Shown here one piece after another: positions 15,815 to 24,037 of a stretch of 35,935 bases of DNA (positions within the stretch are counted from its first letter, which is position 1; every line of letters starts with the position of its first letter). The notes under the pieces are model-generated. The model was not told the origin of the DNA, searched no databases, and saw nothing but the letters and a program-made list of their open reading frames with translations. Position numbers and translations under genes: made by a program. Origin of the DNA: Pseudonocardia sp. KRD291 (GTDB lineage Bacteria; Actinomycetota; Actinomycetes; Mycobacteriales; Pseudonocardiaceae); assembly GCF_019263595.1 (NCBI RefSeq), contig NZ_JADQDD010000022.1, positions 1-35,935 of the forward strand. The letters run 5' to 3'.

Positions 15815-17961
15815 GCGCGATCCGGATGGCGATCAGCGAGCTGCGGCGGATCACCGCGGGCCGGATACCGGTGCTGGCGGTCCTGGCCCTGGTACTGATC
15901 CCGACGCTCTACGCGGGGCTCTACCTCTACGCCAACGCCGACCCGTACGGCAGGCTCGGGAACGTGCCGGCGGCACTCGTCGTGGCCGACACCGGCGCCA
16001 CCGACGCGAACGGGGAACGCACGAACGTCGGCGACGAGGTCGCGCGCACGCTCGAGGACTCCGGCACGTTCGACTTCACCCGGGTCTCGCCCGCCGAGGC
16101 GGAGACCGGCGTGCGGGACAACCGCTACACGTTCTCGCTGACCATCCCGGCGGACTTCACGGCGGCGCTGCAGTCCTCCGGGAACTTCACCCCGCGTCAG
16201 GGAATCCTCACGCTGACCACGAACGACGCGAACAACTACCTGGTCCGCACGATCGCCGACACCGTGGTCGCGAAGGTGCACGACTCGGTCTCCGAACAGG
16301 TCGGCACGCAGGCCGCGAACCGGTTCCTGACCGGTTTCGCGACGATCCACGACCGCACCGCGCAGGCCGCGGACGGCGCGGGCCGGCTCACCGACGGCGC
16401 GAACCGGGCGCACGACGGCGCGGGAGAGCTGGCCTCCGGGGCCGGGCAGCTCGCGGGCGGGCAACGACAGCTGCTCGACGGCGCGACGCAGCTCTCGTCC
16501 GGGGCGGACCGGCTCGCCGACGGCGCCGGCACGCTGGCCACCGGCGCCGGGACCGCCGCCGACGGCGCCGACCGTCTGAGCACCGGCGCCGGGACGCTCA
16601 CCTCCGGGCTCGACCAGGTCCGCGACGCCACCGCGGCACTCCCGACCCAGACCCGGACGCTCGCCGACGGCGCCCGCCGGGTCGCCGACGGCAACGCGAC
16701 GCTCGCCGCGGCGGGCGGCCGCGTCGCCGACGCCAGCAAGAAGATCGTCTCCGACCTCGACGCCGCCGACGGGACGATCGCCGCCGACCTGCGCGCGAAG
16801 GGCTTCACCGACGCCCAGGTCCAGCAGGCCCTGGACACGCTGAAACAGGTCCGCGGGCCGCTCGATGCGGGCAACCGGCAAGTCCAGACGCTCAACGGGC
16901 AGCTCACCGCGCTGGGGTCGGGATCGCAGCAGGTCGCCGACGGCGCCGAGAAGCTGGCGGGTTCCGCGCCCACCCTGTCCGGAGGCATCGCGAAGGCCGC
17001 CGACGGCGCAGGGACGCTGCGGACCGGCGCGACGACGCTGTCCGACGGCGTGGGCCGGCTCGCCGAGGGCGCGACCGCGCTGGACACCGGCGCCGGACAG
17101 CTGCGGACCGGCGCGGACCGGCTCGTCGACGGCGAGCGCACCGCCGTGGACGGCACCGACCGGCTCGCCGACGGCGCCCGGGCACTCGACGGCGGCACCG
17201 CGCAGCTCGCGACCGGGTCGACGCAGCTCCGGGACGGGCTGAACGAGGGCCTCGGGCAGATCCCGAACCCGGCCGCGGACGTCCGGGACGCGACCGCGAA
17301 GACGATCGGCGACCCGGTCGCCACCCGTGACGTCGCCCGCTCCAGCGCCGGCACCTACGGCGAGGGCCTGGCCCCGTTCTTCCTCGCGCTCGCCGCATGG
17401 ATCGGCGGCTACACGCTGTTCCTGCTCCTCCAGCCGCTCTCGAGGCGGGCGATCGCGGCCGGTCAGAGCCCGCTGCGGGTGGCGCTGGGCGGGTGGATCC
17501 CGGCCGGGGTGCTCGGCGTGGCGCAGATGGCCGGGATGTACGCCGTCGTGGTGTTCGGTCTCGGGATCCGCCCGGAGCATCCGGTCGCGACGTTCGGGTT
17601 CCTGTGCCTGGCCTCGCTGACGTTCACCGCGATCGTGCACGCCCTGAACGCCTGGCTGGGCAGCATCGGACAGTTCCTCGGCCTGGTCCTGATGGTGGCG
17701 CAGCTCGTCTCGGCCGGCGGCACGTTCCCCTGGCAGACGATCCCGGCACCGTTGTACCCGGTGCACTACCTGCTGCCGATGAGCTACGCGATCGACGGCC
17801 TGCGGCACCTGATGTACGGCGGCACGCTGCAGGGCGTCGTCGGCGTGGACCTCCCGGTGCTGCTGGCCTGGCTCCTGGTCGCGGTGCTGGTCGCGTCGCT
17901 CTCGGCCCGGTCCCAGCGCGTCTGGACGCCGGCCCGGGTGAAACCGGAGCTGGTCCTCTGA
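15811..17961 (+). CDS. YhgE/Pip family membrane protein with long heptad-repeat domain
   Basis: This 716-residue membrane protein has one N-terminal membrane segment (about residues 20-38, VLAVLALVLIPTLYAGLYL), an extracytoplasmic domain, then about 300 residues of GAxxL-type heptads (DGAGRL, DGATQL, SGADRL and many more, roughly 185-475) expected to form a long helical rod. It ends with a C-terminal group of about five to six membrane segments including GGYTLFLLLQPL and VVVFGLGIRP. This is the YhgE/phage infection protein (ABC2-like) layout; family roles include phage adsorption, envelope functions and type VII secretion-linked proteins. Its GTG overlaps the upstream gene's stop (GTGA), with GGAAGGA in front, so the two are coupled. 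Confidence 0.9.
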   Translation: MSAIRMAISELRRITAGRIPVLAVLALVLIPTLYAGLYLYANADPYGRLGNVPAALVVADTGATDANGERTNVGDEVARTLEDSGTFDFTRVSPAEAETGVRDNRYTFSLTIPADFTAALQSSGNFTPRQGILTLTTNDANNYLVRTIADTVVAKVHDSVSEQVGTQAANRFLTGFATIHDRTAQAADGAGRLTDGANRAHDGAGELASGAGQLAGGQRQLLDGATQLSSGADRLADGAGTLATGAGTAADGADRLSTGAGTLTSGLDQVRDATAALPTQTRTLADGARRVADGNATLAAAGGRVADASKKIVSDLDAADGTIAADLRAKGFTDAQVQQALDTLKQVRGPLDAGNRQVQTLNGQLTALGSGSQQVADGAEKLAGSAPTLSGGIAKAADGAGTLRTGATTLSDGVGRLAEGATALDTGAGQLRTGADRLVDGERTAVDGTDRLADGARALDGGTAQLATGSTQLRDGLNEGLGQIPNPAADVRDATAKTIGDPVATRDVARSSAGTYGEGLAPFFLALAAWIGGYTLFLLLQPLSRRAIAAGQSPLRVALGGWIPAGVLGVAQMAGMYAVVVFGLGIRPEHPVATFGFLCLASLTFTAIVHALNAWLGSIGQFLGLVLMVAQLVSAGGTFPWQTIPAPLYPVHYLLPMSYAIDGLRHLMYGGTLQGVVGVDLPVLLAWLLVAVLVASLSARSQRVWTPARVKPELVL

Positions 17962-17980
17962 CCCGGCAGCCCGGGACCTA

Positions 17981-18015
17981 GCCGCGCAGCCAGGGACTCA
18001 GCCGCGCAGCCAGGG
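17981..18015. repeat. 20-base tandem duplication at the aminotransferase 3' end
   Basis: GCCGCGCAGCCAGGG occurs at 17981-17995 and again at 18001-18015, a 20-base period. On the minus strand this duplicates the last codons of the aminotransferase gene (PWLRG followed by a stop) just beyond the real stop at 17998-18000, giving a second copy PWLRG plus TAG in another frame. It fills the gap between the convergent YhgE-type and aminotransferase genes. Confidence 0.8.
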
Positions 18016-19197
18016 GCGCAGCCGCTCCAGCGCCTCCTGCACGTCCTCGGTCGCGCCGGCGCAGGAGAACCGGACGAAGCGACCGCCGTCGACCGGGTCG
18101 AAGTCCGCGCCGGGAGCGACGGCGATGCCGGTCTCGGCGAGCATCCGGTAGGTGAACGCCATCGAGTCCTCGCCCTCCCGCAGGAACGCGGCGACGTCGG
18201 CGTAGACGTAGAAGGCGCCGTCGGCGGGCGCGAGGCGGTCCATGCCCAGCGCGGGCAGTCCCTCGAGCAGCAGGTCGCGGTTGCGGGCGTAGCGCAGCAC
18301 GTGCGAGTCGGCCTCGGCGTAGGACTCCGGCGTGAACGCGCCCAGCGCGGCGTGCTGCGCGGGTGCGGGCGGGCAGACGGTGAAGTTGCCGGCCAGCCCC
18401 TCGATCGTGCGGCGCAGCCGGGGCGGGCAGACCAGCCAGCCCAGCCGCCAGCCCGTCATCGAGAAGTACTTGGAGAACGAGTTGACCAGCAGCGCCTCGC
18501 GCGAGGTCGCCCACGCACACGACGTCGGCGGGGAGTCGGCGAACGTGATCCCGTGGTAGATCTCGTCGCTGACCAGCTGGATCCCGTTCGTCTCGCAGTA
18601 GGTGGCCAGGGCGGCGAGCTCGGCGGGATCCAGCACCGTGCCGGTGGGGTTCGCGGGGCTGGCCAGGATCAGGCCGCGCACCGGCTCGTCGAGGGCCTCG
18701 AGCATCGCCACCGTCGGCTGGAAGCGGGACTCCTCACCGCACGCCAGCTCGACGACCTCGCAGCCGAGCGCGGTCAGGATGTTGCGGTAGCAGGGGTAGC
18801 CGGGCCGGGCCATGGCGACGCGGTCACCGGCGTCGAACGCGGCCAGGAACGCGAGCAGGAACCCGCCGGAGGACCCGGTCGTGACGACCACGTCGCCTGC
18901 CGCGACGTCGAGGTCGTAGGTGCGGCGGTAGTGCGCGGCGATCGCCTCGCGCAGCTCCGGGATACCGGGGGCGACGGTGTAGCCGAGCACCTCCGACTGC
19001 AGTGCCTCGATCGCCGCGGAGCGCACCGCCTCCGGCGCCGGGGTCGACGGCTGGCCCGCGGAGAGGTTGACCAGGTCGCCGTGGGTCCGCGCGCGCTCCC
19101 CTGCCGCGGCCCAGACGTCCATCACGTGGAAGGGCGCGACGGCCGCCCGCGCGGCGACGCCGAGACGGGCGGGGTCGGCGGTCCTGCGTCCGGTCAC
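17998..19197 (-). CDS. Class I/II PLP-dependent aminotransferase
   Basis: The 399-residue enzyme belongs to fold-type I aspartate aminotransferase-like proteins. It shows the N-terminal NLSAGQPSTPAPEAV, TTGSSGGFLLAFLAAFDAGD (phosphate-binding region), LILASPANPTGT, SDEIYHGITF (Asp contacting the pyridine nitrogen and Tyr to O3'), the Schiff-base Lys243 in NSFSKYFSMTGWRLGW, and the C-terminal RFSCAG where Arg binds the substrate carboxylate. The substrate pair is not determinable. GTG 19197 is preferred since it gives the usual family length; the upstream in-frame extension runs into the terminator of the next gene. It converges on the YhgE-type gene. Confidence 0.92.
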   Translation of the reverse strand: MTGRRTADPARLGVAARAAVAPFHVMDVWAAAGERARTHGDLVNLSAGQPSTPAPEAVRSAAIEALQSEVLGYTVAPGIPELREAIAAHYRRTYDLDVAAGDVVVTTGSSGGFLLAFLAAFDAGDRVAMARPGYPCYRNILTALGCEVVELACGEESRFQPTVAMLEALDEPVRGLILASPANPTGTVLDPAELAALATYCETNGIQLVSDEIYHGITFADSPPTSCAWATSREALLVNSFSKYFSMTGWRLGWLVCPPRLRRTIEGLAGNFTVCPPAPAQHAALGAFTPESYAEADSHVLRYARNRDLLLEGLPALGMDRLAPADGAFYVYADVAAFLREGEDSMAFTYRMLAETGIAVAPGADFDPVDGGRFVRFSCAGATEDVQEALERLRPWLRG

Positions 19198-19254
19198 GAC
19201 CCGAGCGTAGAAGGCCGGGTACCCGCGCACCGCGGCGGCGGTCCGGACGCCGAA

Positions 19255-19286
19255 AGGCCCCGGCGGCGTGCACACCACCGGGGCCT
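19255..19286 (-). terminator. Rho-independent-type terminator of the small secreted protein gene
   Basis: AGGCCCCGG (19255-19263) pairs perfectly with CCGGGGCCT (19278-19286), and GG/CC pairs extend the stem inward after one mismatch. On the minus strand the hairpin lies 20 bases after the stop of the 72-residue gene and is followed by TTTCGG, a short T-tract. It also separates that gene from the aminotransferase. Confidence 0.75.
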
Positions 19287-19305
19287 CCGTGTCAGCGGTC
19301 CGAGA

Positions 19306-19524
19306 TCACTCGGCGGCCTCGAGGCCCAGGGAGTCGAGGGCGCCGCCGAGCTGCGCCTCGGTGTCGGCGACGGCGCCGTCGAGGTACTCGGCGATCGGGG
19401 TCAGCTCGGCCGCCGACGCGGTGCCGGAGACACCGAGCATGACGGCCGGGGCGGCGACGAGGGCGATGGCGGCACCGCCGAGGATGGCCTTCTTCGAGCG
19501 GCGCGGCCGGGGAGCGTGAGCCAT
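19306..19524 (-). CDS. Small secreted protein of unknown function
   Basis: This 72-residue product starts at ATG 19522-19524, preceded by a textbook AGGAGG eight bases upstream. Residues 1-12 are basic (PRPRRSKK), residues 13-35 hydrophobic (AILGGAAIALVAAPAVMLGV), and TASAAE offers an AxA signal peptidase I site after residue 38. The mature peptide would be only about 34 residues, acidic, with LTPIAEYLDGAVADTEAQLG and no cysteine. A strong terminator follows, and purD is 247 bases upstream, so it is probably its own transcription unit. Similar tiny exported proteins are frequent in actinomycetes but I recognise no family. Confidence 0.8.
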   Translation of the reverse strand: MAHAPRPRRSKKAILGGAAIALVAAPAVMLGVSGTASAAELTPIAEYLDGAVADTEAQLGGALDSLGLEAAE

Positions 19525-19771
19525 GGTGGAGATCCTCCTGAGGTCACCACGCACCGGATGTGCGCGGAGTACGAAGACGATCTCCCGGACAGAACGGGCG
19601 GATCAAACCCCGGCGGGCCGTTTTACGAGCTGTTTGCACGCTCTCTACACGGGCAATGAGGCCAACGTCGCTGCCCCGAACGGACCAGCATGTCAGCGCC
19701 ACGGGAGGCAGGTCCCCGGCGAACGGGCGATGCGACGCGGAGGTAACTCCGCGTTCACACCACGCACCGTG

Positions 19772-21034
19772 TCAGGCCGTCGGGATCGCCACCTCGCCGC
19801 GCTCGGCCCGCAGCCCGATGTCGGTCCGGTGGTGCGAACCGGCCAGCCGGACCGGCTCCAGGCGCGCGTAGGCGTCCGCCCGCGCGGCCGCGAGGTCCGC
19901 GCCCGTCCCGACGACCGAGAGCACCCGCCCCCCGCTGGAGACCACCGCGCCGTCGTCGCGGCGCCGCGTGCCCGCGTGGAGAACCCCGTCGCCCTCCGCG
20001 CCGGTGATCACGTCGCCGAGCCGCGGCGTCGCCGGGTAGCCCTCCGCGGCGACGACGACCGCCACCGCCGCACCGTCCTCCCACTCGATCGGCGGCGCCT
20101 CGGCCAGCGTGCCGGTCGCCGTGGCGTGCAGCAGCCGGGCCAGCGGCGTGCGCAGCAGCGCCAGCACGGCCTGGGTCTCCGGGTCGCCGAAGCGGCAGTT
20201 GAACTCGATCACGGCCGGGCCGCGGGAGGTCATCGCCAGACCGGCGTAGAGCAGTCCGGAGAACGGGGCGCCGCGCTCGGACAGCTCGACCGCCACCGGT
20301 CGCACGATCCGCTCCGCCAGCTCCTCGGCCAGGCCCTCGCCCGCCCACGGCAACGGCGCGTAGGCGCCCATCCCCCCGGTGTTCGGGCCGGTGTCGTCGT
20401 CGCCGACGCGCTTGAAGTCCTGCGCCGGCAGCAGCGGCACCACGGTCGCGCCGTCGACCAGGCAGAACAGCGACGCCTCCGGCCCGTCCAGGAACGACTC
20501 GAGCAGCGCCGGGTGCCCGGCGTCGAGCAGCATCAGCGCGTGCGCGCGGGCGACCTCGACGTCGTCGGAGACCACGACGCCCTTGCCTGCGGCCAGACCG
20601 TCGTCCTTGACCACGTAGGGCGGGCTGAACACGCCGAGCGCGGTGTCCAGGTGCGCCGGGTTGTCCACCATCACCGACGACGCGGTCGGCACCCCGGCCG
20701 AGCTCATCACGCTCTTCGCGAACGCCTTGGACCCCTCGATCCGCGCCGCCGTCGCGCTCGGGCCGAAGCAGGCGATGCCGGCCTCGCGCACCGCGTCCGC
20801 GGCACCGTGCACCAGCGGGACCTCCGGGCCGATCACCACCAGGTCCGCCGACCAGCTCTGCGCCAGCGCCACCACGGCGGCGTTGTCGGCCACGTCGAGG
20901 CCGAGCTGCTCGGATACCCCGGACGTGCCGGCGTTGCCCGGGGCGCAGGCCAGTGCCGTCACCTCCGGGTCCTGCGCCAGCGACACCGCGATGGCGTGCT
21001 CACGCGCGCCGCTTCCGACGACCAGGACTCGCAC
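19772..21034 (-). CDS. purD: Phosphoribosylamine-glycine ligase (GAR synthetase)
   Basis: PurD joins glycine to phosphoribosylamine using ATP, the second purine step. The 420-residue protein begins VRVLVVGSGAREHAIA, then GPEVPLVHGAADAVREAG, the ATP-grasp segment PPYVVKDDGLAAGKGVVV, GDDDTGPNTGGMGAY and EFNCRFGDPETQ with metal-binding residues; length is typical. The GTG start matches the family N-terminus exactly, although a longer in-frame ATG exists at 21091. It is away from the other pur operons and divergent from the glycerophosphodiester phosphodiesterase gene, with 113 bases between starts. Confidence 0.97.
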   Translation of the reverse strand: MRVLVVGSGAREHAIAVSLAQDPEVTALACAPGNAGTSGVSEQLGLDVADNAAVVALAQSWSADLVVIGPEVPLVHGAADAVREAGIACFGPSATAARIEGSKAFAKSVMSSAGVPTASSVMVDNPAHLDTALGVFSPPYVVKDDGLAAGKGVVVSDDVEVARAHALMLLDAGHPALLESFLDGPEASLFCLVDGATVVPLLPAQDFKRVGDDDTGPNTGGMGAYAPLPWAGEGLAEELAERIVRPVAVELSERGAPFSGLLYAGLAMTSRGPAVIEFNCRFGDPETQAVLALLRTPLARLLHATATGTLAEAPPIEWEDGAAVAVVVAAEGYPATPRLGDVITGAEGDGVLHAGTRRRDDGAVVSSGGRVLSVVGTGADLAAARADAYARLEPVRLAGSHHRTDIGLRAERGEVAIPTA

Positions 21035-21147
21035 GGTCGCCGACCCTAGATCCAGCGCCCCGGCGGCGCCGCACCGGCATCCGTCGTTCATCCGGTCGAC
21101 ACCGCCGAACCTGTCGCCGGACGCCCGATCGTGTCAGTGTCGCCCGC

Positions 21148-22317
21148 GTGATCGTGTCCACGCTGCGCTCCCGCCTGTCCCACGGTGACCACGCCCCCCG
21201 TACGGGGGTCGGGCGGCGCTCGGTCCTCGCCGGCCTGGCCTTCGCCGCCGTGCTCGGCTCCCCGGCCCTCGCCGCCCCGGCGTCGGCCGCCGGCGTCCGG
21301 AGGGCCGGGAACGAGAAGCCGTCCCGGCCGCTGGTGGTCGGGCACCGCGGCGCGTCCGGGTACCGCCCGGAGCACACGCTGGCCTCCTACGAGCTGGCCG
21401 CGCGGATGGGCGCGGACTACATGGAGTGCGACCTCGTGTCCACCAGGGACGGGGCGCTGGTGGCCCGGCACGAGCCGGAGATCGGCGGTACCACCGACGT
21501 CGCCCGGCACCCGGAGTTCGCGGACCGCAGGACGGCCAGGACGATCGACGGGACCCGCTACGAGGGCTGGTTCACCGAGGACTTCACGCTCGCCGAGCTG
21601 CGCACGCTGCGCGCCACCGAGCGGATCCCGGACATCCGTCCCCGCAACCGGATCTACGACGGCCGGTACCCGATCCCGACCTTCGAGGAGGTCATCGAGC
21701 TGCGCGAGCGCCTGTCCGCGGAGCTGCACCGCGAGATCGGCATCTACCCGGAGATCAAGCACTCCACCTACTTCTCCGGGATCGGGAAGGCGATCGAGCC
21801 GCGGTTCGTGGCGACGCTGAACGAGGCCGGGCTCAACCGCGACGGCGCGCCGGTGTTCGTGCAGTCCTTCGAGACCGCGAACCTGAAGGCGCTGCGCCCG
21901 CAGCTGAGGCTCCCGCTGGTCCAGCTCACCGACGCCACCGGCGCCCCGGCCGACCTGGTCGCCACGGGCGACGAGCGGACCTGGGCCGACCTGACCACGG
22001 CCGCCGGGCTGAAGGAGATCGCGACCTACGCCGACGGCGTCGGGCCGAACAAGGACCAGGTGATCGCCCGCCGCCCGGACGCCTCGCTGGGCGAGGTGAC
22101 CTCGCTCGTCGCCGACGCGCACGCGGCCGGGCTGATCGTGCACCCGTACACGTTCCGCAACGAGAACTCGTTCCTGCCGGCGAACCTGCGCTCCCCCGGC
22201 CCGGAGTCCGGGTACGGCGACCCCTTCGCCGAGTACGAGGCCTTCCTGGCCACCGGCATCGACGGCATCTTCTCCGACAACCCCGACACCGCCCTGGCCG
22301 CCGTCACCCGCCGCTGA
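21148..22317 (+). CDS. glpQ: Tat-exported glycerophosphodiester phosphodiesterase
   Basis: The enzyme hydrolyses glycerophosphodiesters to glycerol-3-phosphate and an alcohol outside the membrane. The 389-residue precursor has a twin-arginine signal, R23-R24 in GVGRRSVLAGLAF, then a hydrophobic stretch and ALAAPASAAG as cleavage region near residue 48. The GDPD barrel carries His66 (GHRGASGYRPEHT) with Glu75, Glu93 and Asp95 (MECDLV), second His108 (VARHEP) and EIKHSTYF; the length of the inserts is that of the periplasmic GlpQ class and not the short cytosolic UgpQ class. GTG 21148 is chosen because it leaves a normal Tat n-region; GTG 21154 is equally possible. The exact symbol is by similarity. 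Confidence 0.9.
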   Translation: MIVSTLRSRLSHGDHAPRTGVGRRSVLAGLAFAAVLGSPALAAPASAAGVRRAGNEKPSRPLVVGHRGASGYRPEHTLASYELAARMGADYMECDLVSTRDGALVARHEPEIGGTTDVARHPEFADRRTARTIDGTRYEGWFTEDFTLAELRTLRATERIPDIRPRNRIYDGRYPIPTFEEVIELRERLSAELHREIGIYPEIKHSTYFSGIGKAIEPRFVATLNEAGLNRDGAPVFVQSFETANLKALRPQLRLPLVQLTDATGAPADLVATGDERTWADLTTAAGLKEIATYADGVGPNKDQVIARRPDASLGEVTSLVADAHAAGLIVHPYTFRNENSFLPANLRSPGPESGYGDPFAEYEAFLATGIDGIFSDNPDTALAAVTRR

Positions 22318-22326
22318 CCCCACCCT

Positions 22327-22389
22327 CGCGTTGTGGAGCCTCGACGCGCCGACAGGCCCTCGAAATTCGCGCTATGGCTCCACGACGCG
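22327..22389. terminator. Large inverted repeat between convergent genes
   Basis: CGCGTTGTGGAGCC (22327-22340) pairs with GGCTCCACGACGCG (22376-22389) over 14 positions with one T-G wobble, enclosing a 35-base loop that contains CTCGAAATTCGCGC. It sits between the stops of the phosphodiesterase (22315-22317) and the epoxide hydrolase (22401-22403), so a two-way terminator is the simplest reading; a dispersed palindromic element is also possible because the loop is long. Confidence 0.6.
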
Positions 22390-22400
22390 GAGAGGGGGAG

Positions 22401-23348
22401 TCAGTGGGCGCCCAGGTGGGCCGCGATCAGGGTCGTGGCGTGGGTCGGCCGCTCCTGGTGCGGGAAGTGGCCGGTCGCGGGCAGGGCGTGGTGGGTGAAC
22501 GGGCCCGCGGTCCACTTCTCGCAGGTCCGCATCGTCGCGTCCAGCACGCACGGGTCGTCGGCGCCGTGGATCTGGAGCACCGGGACCGGGGTGCGGGCCG
22601 AGACCGCGCGGGCGAAGCGGCGCCCGTCCGCCCGCAGCTGTGACCGCACGGACCACCGGTAGTACTCCAGCGAGCAGTGCGCCACCGTGGAGATCAGCAT
22701 CGCCCGGCGGTTGTGGGCCGCGGCGTGGGCGAAGTCGTCGGTTCCGGACCACTCCTGCCCCGCCCAGGCCCGCATGATCCGCTCGACGCGGGCGCCGCCG
22801 TCTGCACGCAGCGAACGCTCCGGGCGTCGCGGCACCTGGAACCCGGCCATGTAGGCGCTGGCCCGTCCCTGGCCGGTGGGGTCTTTGACCAGCGCGTCGC
22901 GCATCGCGACCGGGTGCGGCGCGCCGAGGCCGGTCAGCGACGCGACCAGGCGCGGGTGCAGCGCCGCGACGGTCCAGGCGACGGCCGCGCCCCAGTCGTG
23001 CCCGACCAGGTGCGCCCGCGGCTCGCCCAGGGCGCGGACCAGGCCGGCGCAGTCGCCGGCCAGCGTCCACAGGTCGTACCCGCGGGGGGTCTTGTCGGTG
23101 TCGCCGTAGCCGCGCAGGTCGGGCGCGACGACGCGGTAGCCCGCGTCGCCGAGCGCCACGATCTGGTGGCGCCAGGAGTACCAGAACTCCGGGAAGCCGT
23201 GCAGCAGCACCACCAGCGGACCGCGGCCGTACTCGGCGACGTGGATCCGGATGCCGTTGGCCGAGACCGAGCGGTGGGTCCACGGGCCCGGCAACCGGAC
23301 CGAGGACGGCTCCGGGGAGCTCGGCCTGCCCGGCCGGGGCGTGGCCAC
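22401..23348 (-). CDS. ephE: Epoxide hydrolase-like alpha/beta hydrolase, EphE-type
   Basis: The 315-residue protein has the epoxide-hydrolase layout: oxyanion motif HGFPEFWYSWRHQ at 50-62, nucleophile Asp118 in VGHDWGAAVAW, charge-relay acid in HGADDPCV near 264, and catalytic His294 in TGHFPHQE; lid tyrosine candidates are Tyr166 (SAYMAGFQVP) and Tyr229/230. It would open epoxides to diols; the natural substrate is unknown. Gene order (next to a holin-X-like gene and near acs) matches ephE (Rv3670) of M. tuberculosis. The GTG start follows the holin-like gene's stop by eight bases, so the two form an operon. The first 20 residues are Pro/Ser-rich and may not all be translated. Confidence 0.88.
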   Translation of the reverse strand: MATPRPGRPSSPEPSSVRLPGPWTHRSVSANGIRIHVAEYGRGPLVVLLHGFPEFWYSWRHQIVALGDAGYRVVAPDLRGYGDTDKTPRGYDLWTLAGDCAGLVRALGEPRAHLVGHDWGAAVAWTVAALHPRLVASLTGLGAPHPVAMRDALVKDPTGQGRASAYMAGFQVPRRPERSLRADGGARVERIMRAWAGQEWSGTDDFAHAAAHNRRAMLISTVAHCSLEYYRWSVRSQLRADGRRFARAVSARTPVPVLQIHGADDPCVLDATMRTCEKWTAGPFTHHALPATGHFPHQERPTHATTLIAAHLGAH

Positions 23349-23356
23349 ACCCGGCT

Positions 23357-23884
23357 CTAGGAGGTGCGCGCGGCGTGCCGCCCGGTGTCGGAGGTCAGCT
23401 CCCGGGGCCCGTCGTCGGAGGACTTGCCGACGCTCGAGAACACCTGCGCCGAGTCCTTCAGCGTGCTGATCGTGCGCTCGGGCTTGCGCAGCTTGCGCAC
23501 CCGCAGGTAGCCGAGGAACCCGAACAGGCCCGCCACCAGCAGCATGAACAGGAACACGATGCCGAACGCGGCGGCGCGGTTGAGCCAGATCGCCAGGAAC
23601 TCGGCGAGGGTGAAGAACAGGTAGAACAGGCTGAACAGCCCGATCGCCGCGGCGACGACGAAGAAGATGCTGCCCTGGACGCCCTTCTTCACCTCGGCGC
23701 TGACCTCGGCCTTGGCCAGCTCCACCTCGGAGCGGACCAGCGAGGACAGATGCGTGGTGACGTCCTTGGCCAGCGCCCCGATGGACTGGTCCTGGGGACC
23801 GGGCTCGGGCGAGAGCGGGATCGAGGGCAGTACGGGCGGAACCTCCGCGCCGCCGGACTTGCTGGTCGAGCTGGCCACCGTCAT
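23357..23884 (-). CDS. Actinobacterial holin-X/phage-holin superfamily membrane protein
   Basis: The 175-residue protein carries a conserved amphipathic helix LVRSEVELAKAEVSAEVKKG (50-69), then two membrane segments at about 72-99 and 105-127, and a polar C-terminal tail with charged RVRKLRKPERT. This is the Act-holin-X/DUF1469 type found in actinobacterial core genomes (Rv3669 in this gene neighbourhood), and despite the name no phage gene is nearby. Function is unknown; an envelope role is likely. The annotated ATG at 23884 abuts its GGAGGG sequence, so GTG 23878, which lies six bases from it, may be the true start, shortening the protein by two residues. It leads the ephE operon. Confidence 0.87.
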   Translation of the reverse strand: MTVASSTSKSGGAEVPPVLPSIPLSPEPGPQDQSIGALAKDVTTHLSSLVRSEVELAKAEVSAEVKKGVQGSIFFVVAAAIGLFSLFYLFFTLAEFLAIWLNRAAAFGIVFLFMLLVAGLFGFLGYLRVRKLRKPERTISTLKDSAQVFSSVGKSSDDGPRELTSDTGRHAARTS

Positions 23885-24037
23885 CCCTCCTGCACCACGC
23901 GGGCTGGGTAGTCGCTTCGACCGAGGGGCCCGCGCTGCCGACCGTCGATCACTGAGCCGTCATCGTGCCATGCGCACCCGGTGACCGCTCGGCTGCGCCA
24001 CACCGTCGGGGGTGGACGATCCGGTGACCGTGGCGTT

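Noticed and set aside
16360-17240. Repeated GCCGACGGCGCC-type DNA, looked like a repeat array or CRISPR
   Set aside because: It lies in frame within the YhgE-type gene and encodes GAxxL heptads; there are no regular spacers.
23357-23884. Prophage remnant suggested by a holin-like protein
   Set aside because: The family is part of the actinobacterial core genome and sits in conserved order with ephE and acs; no phage genes are near.
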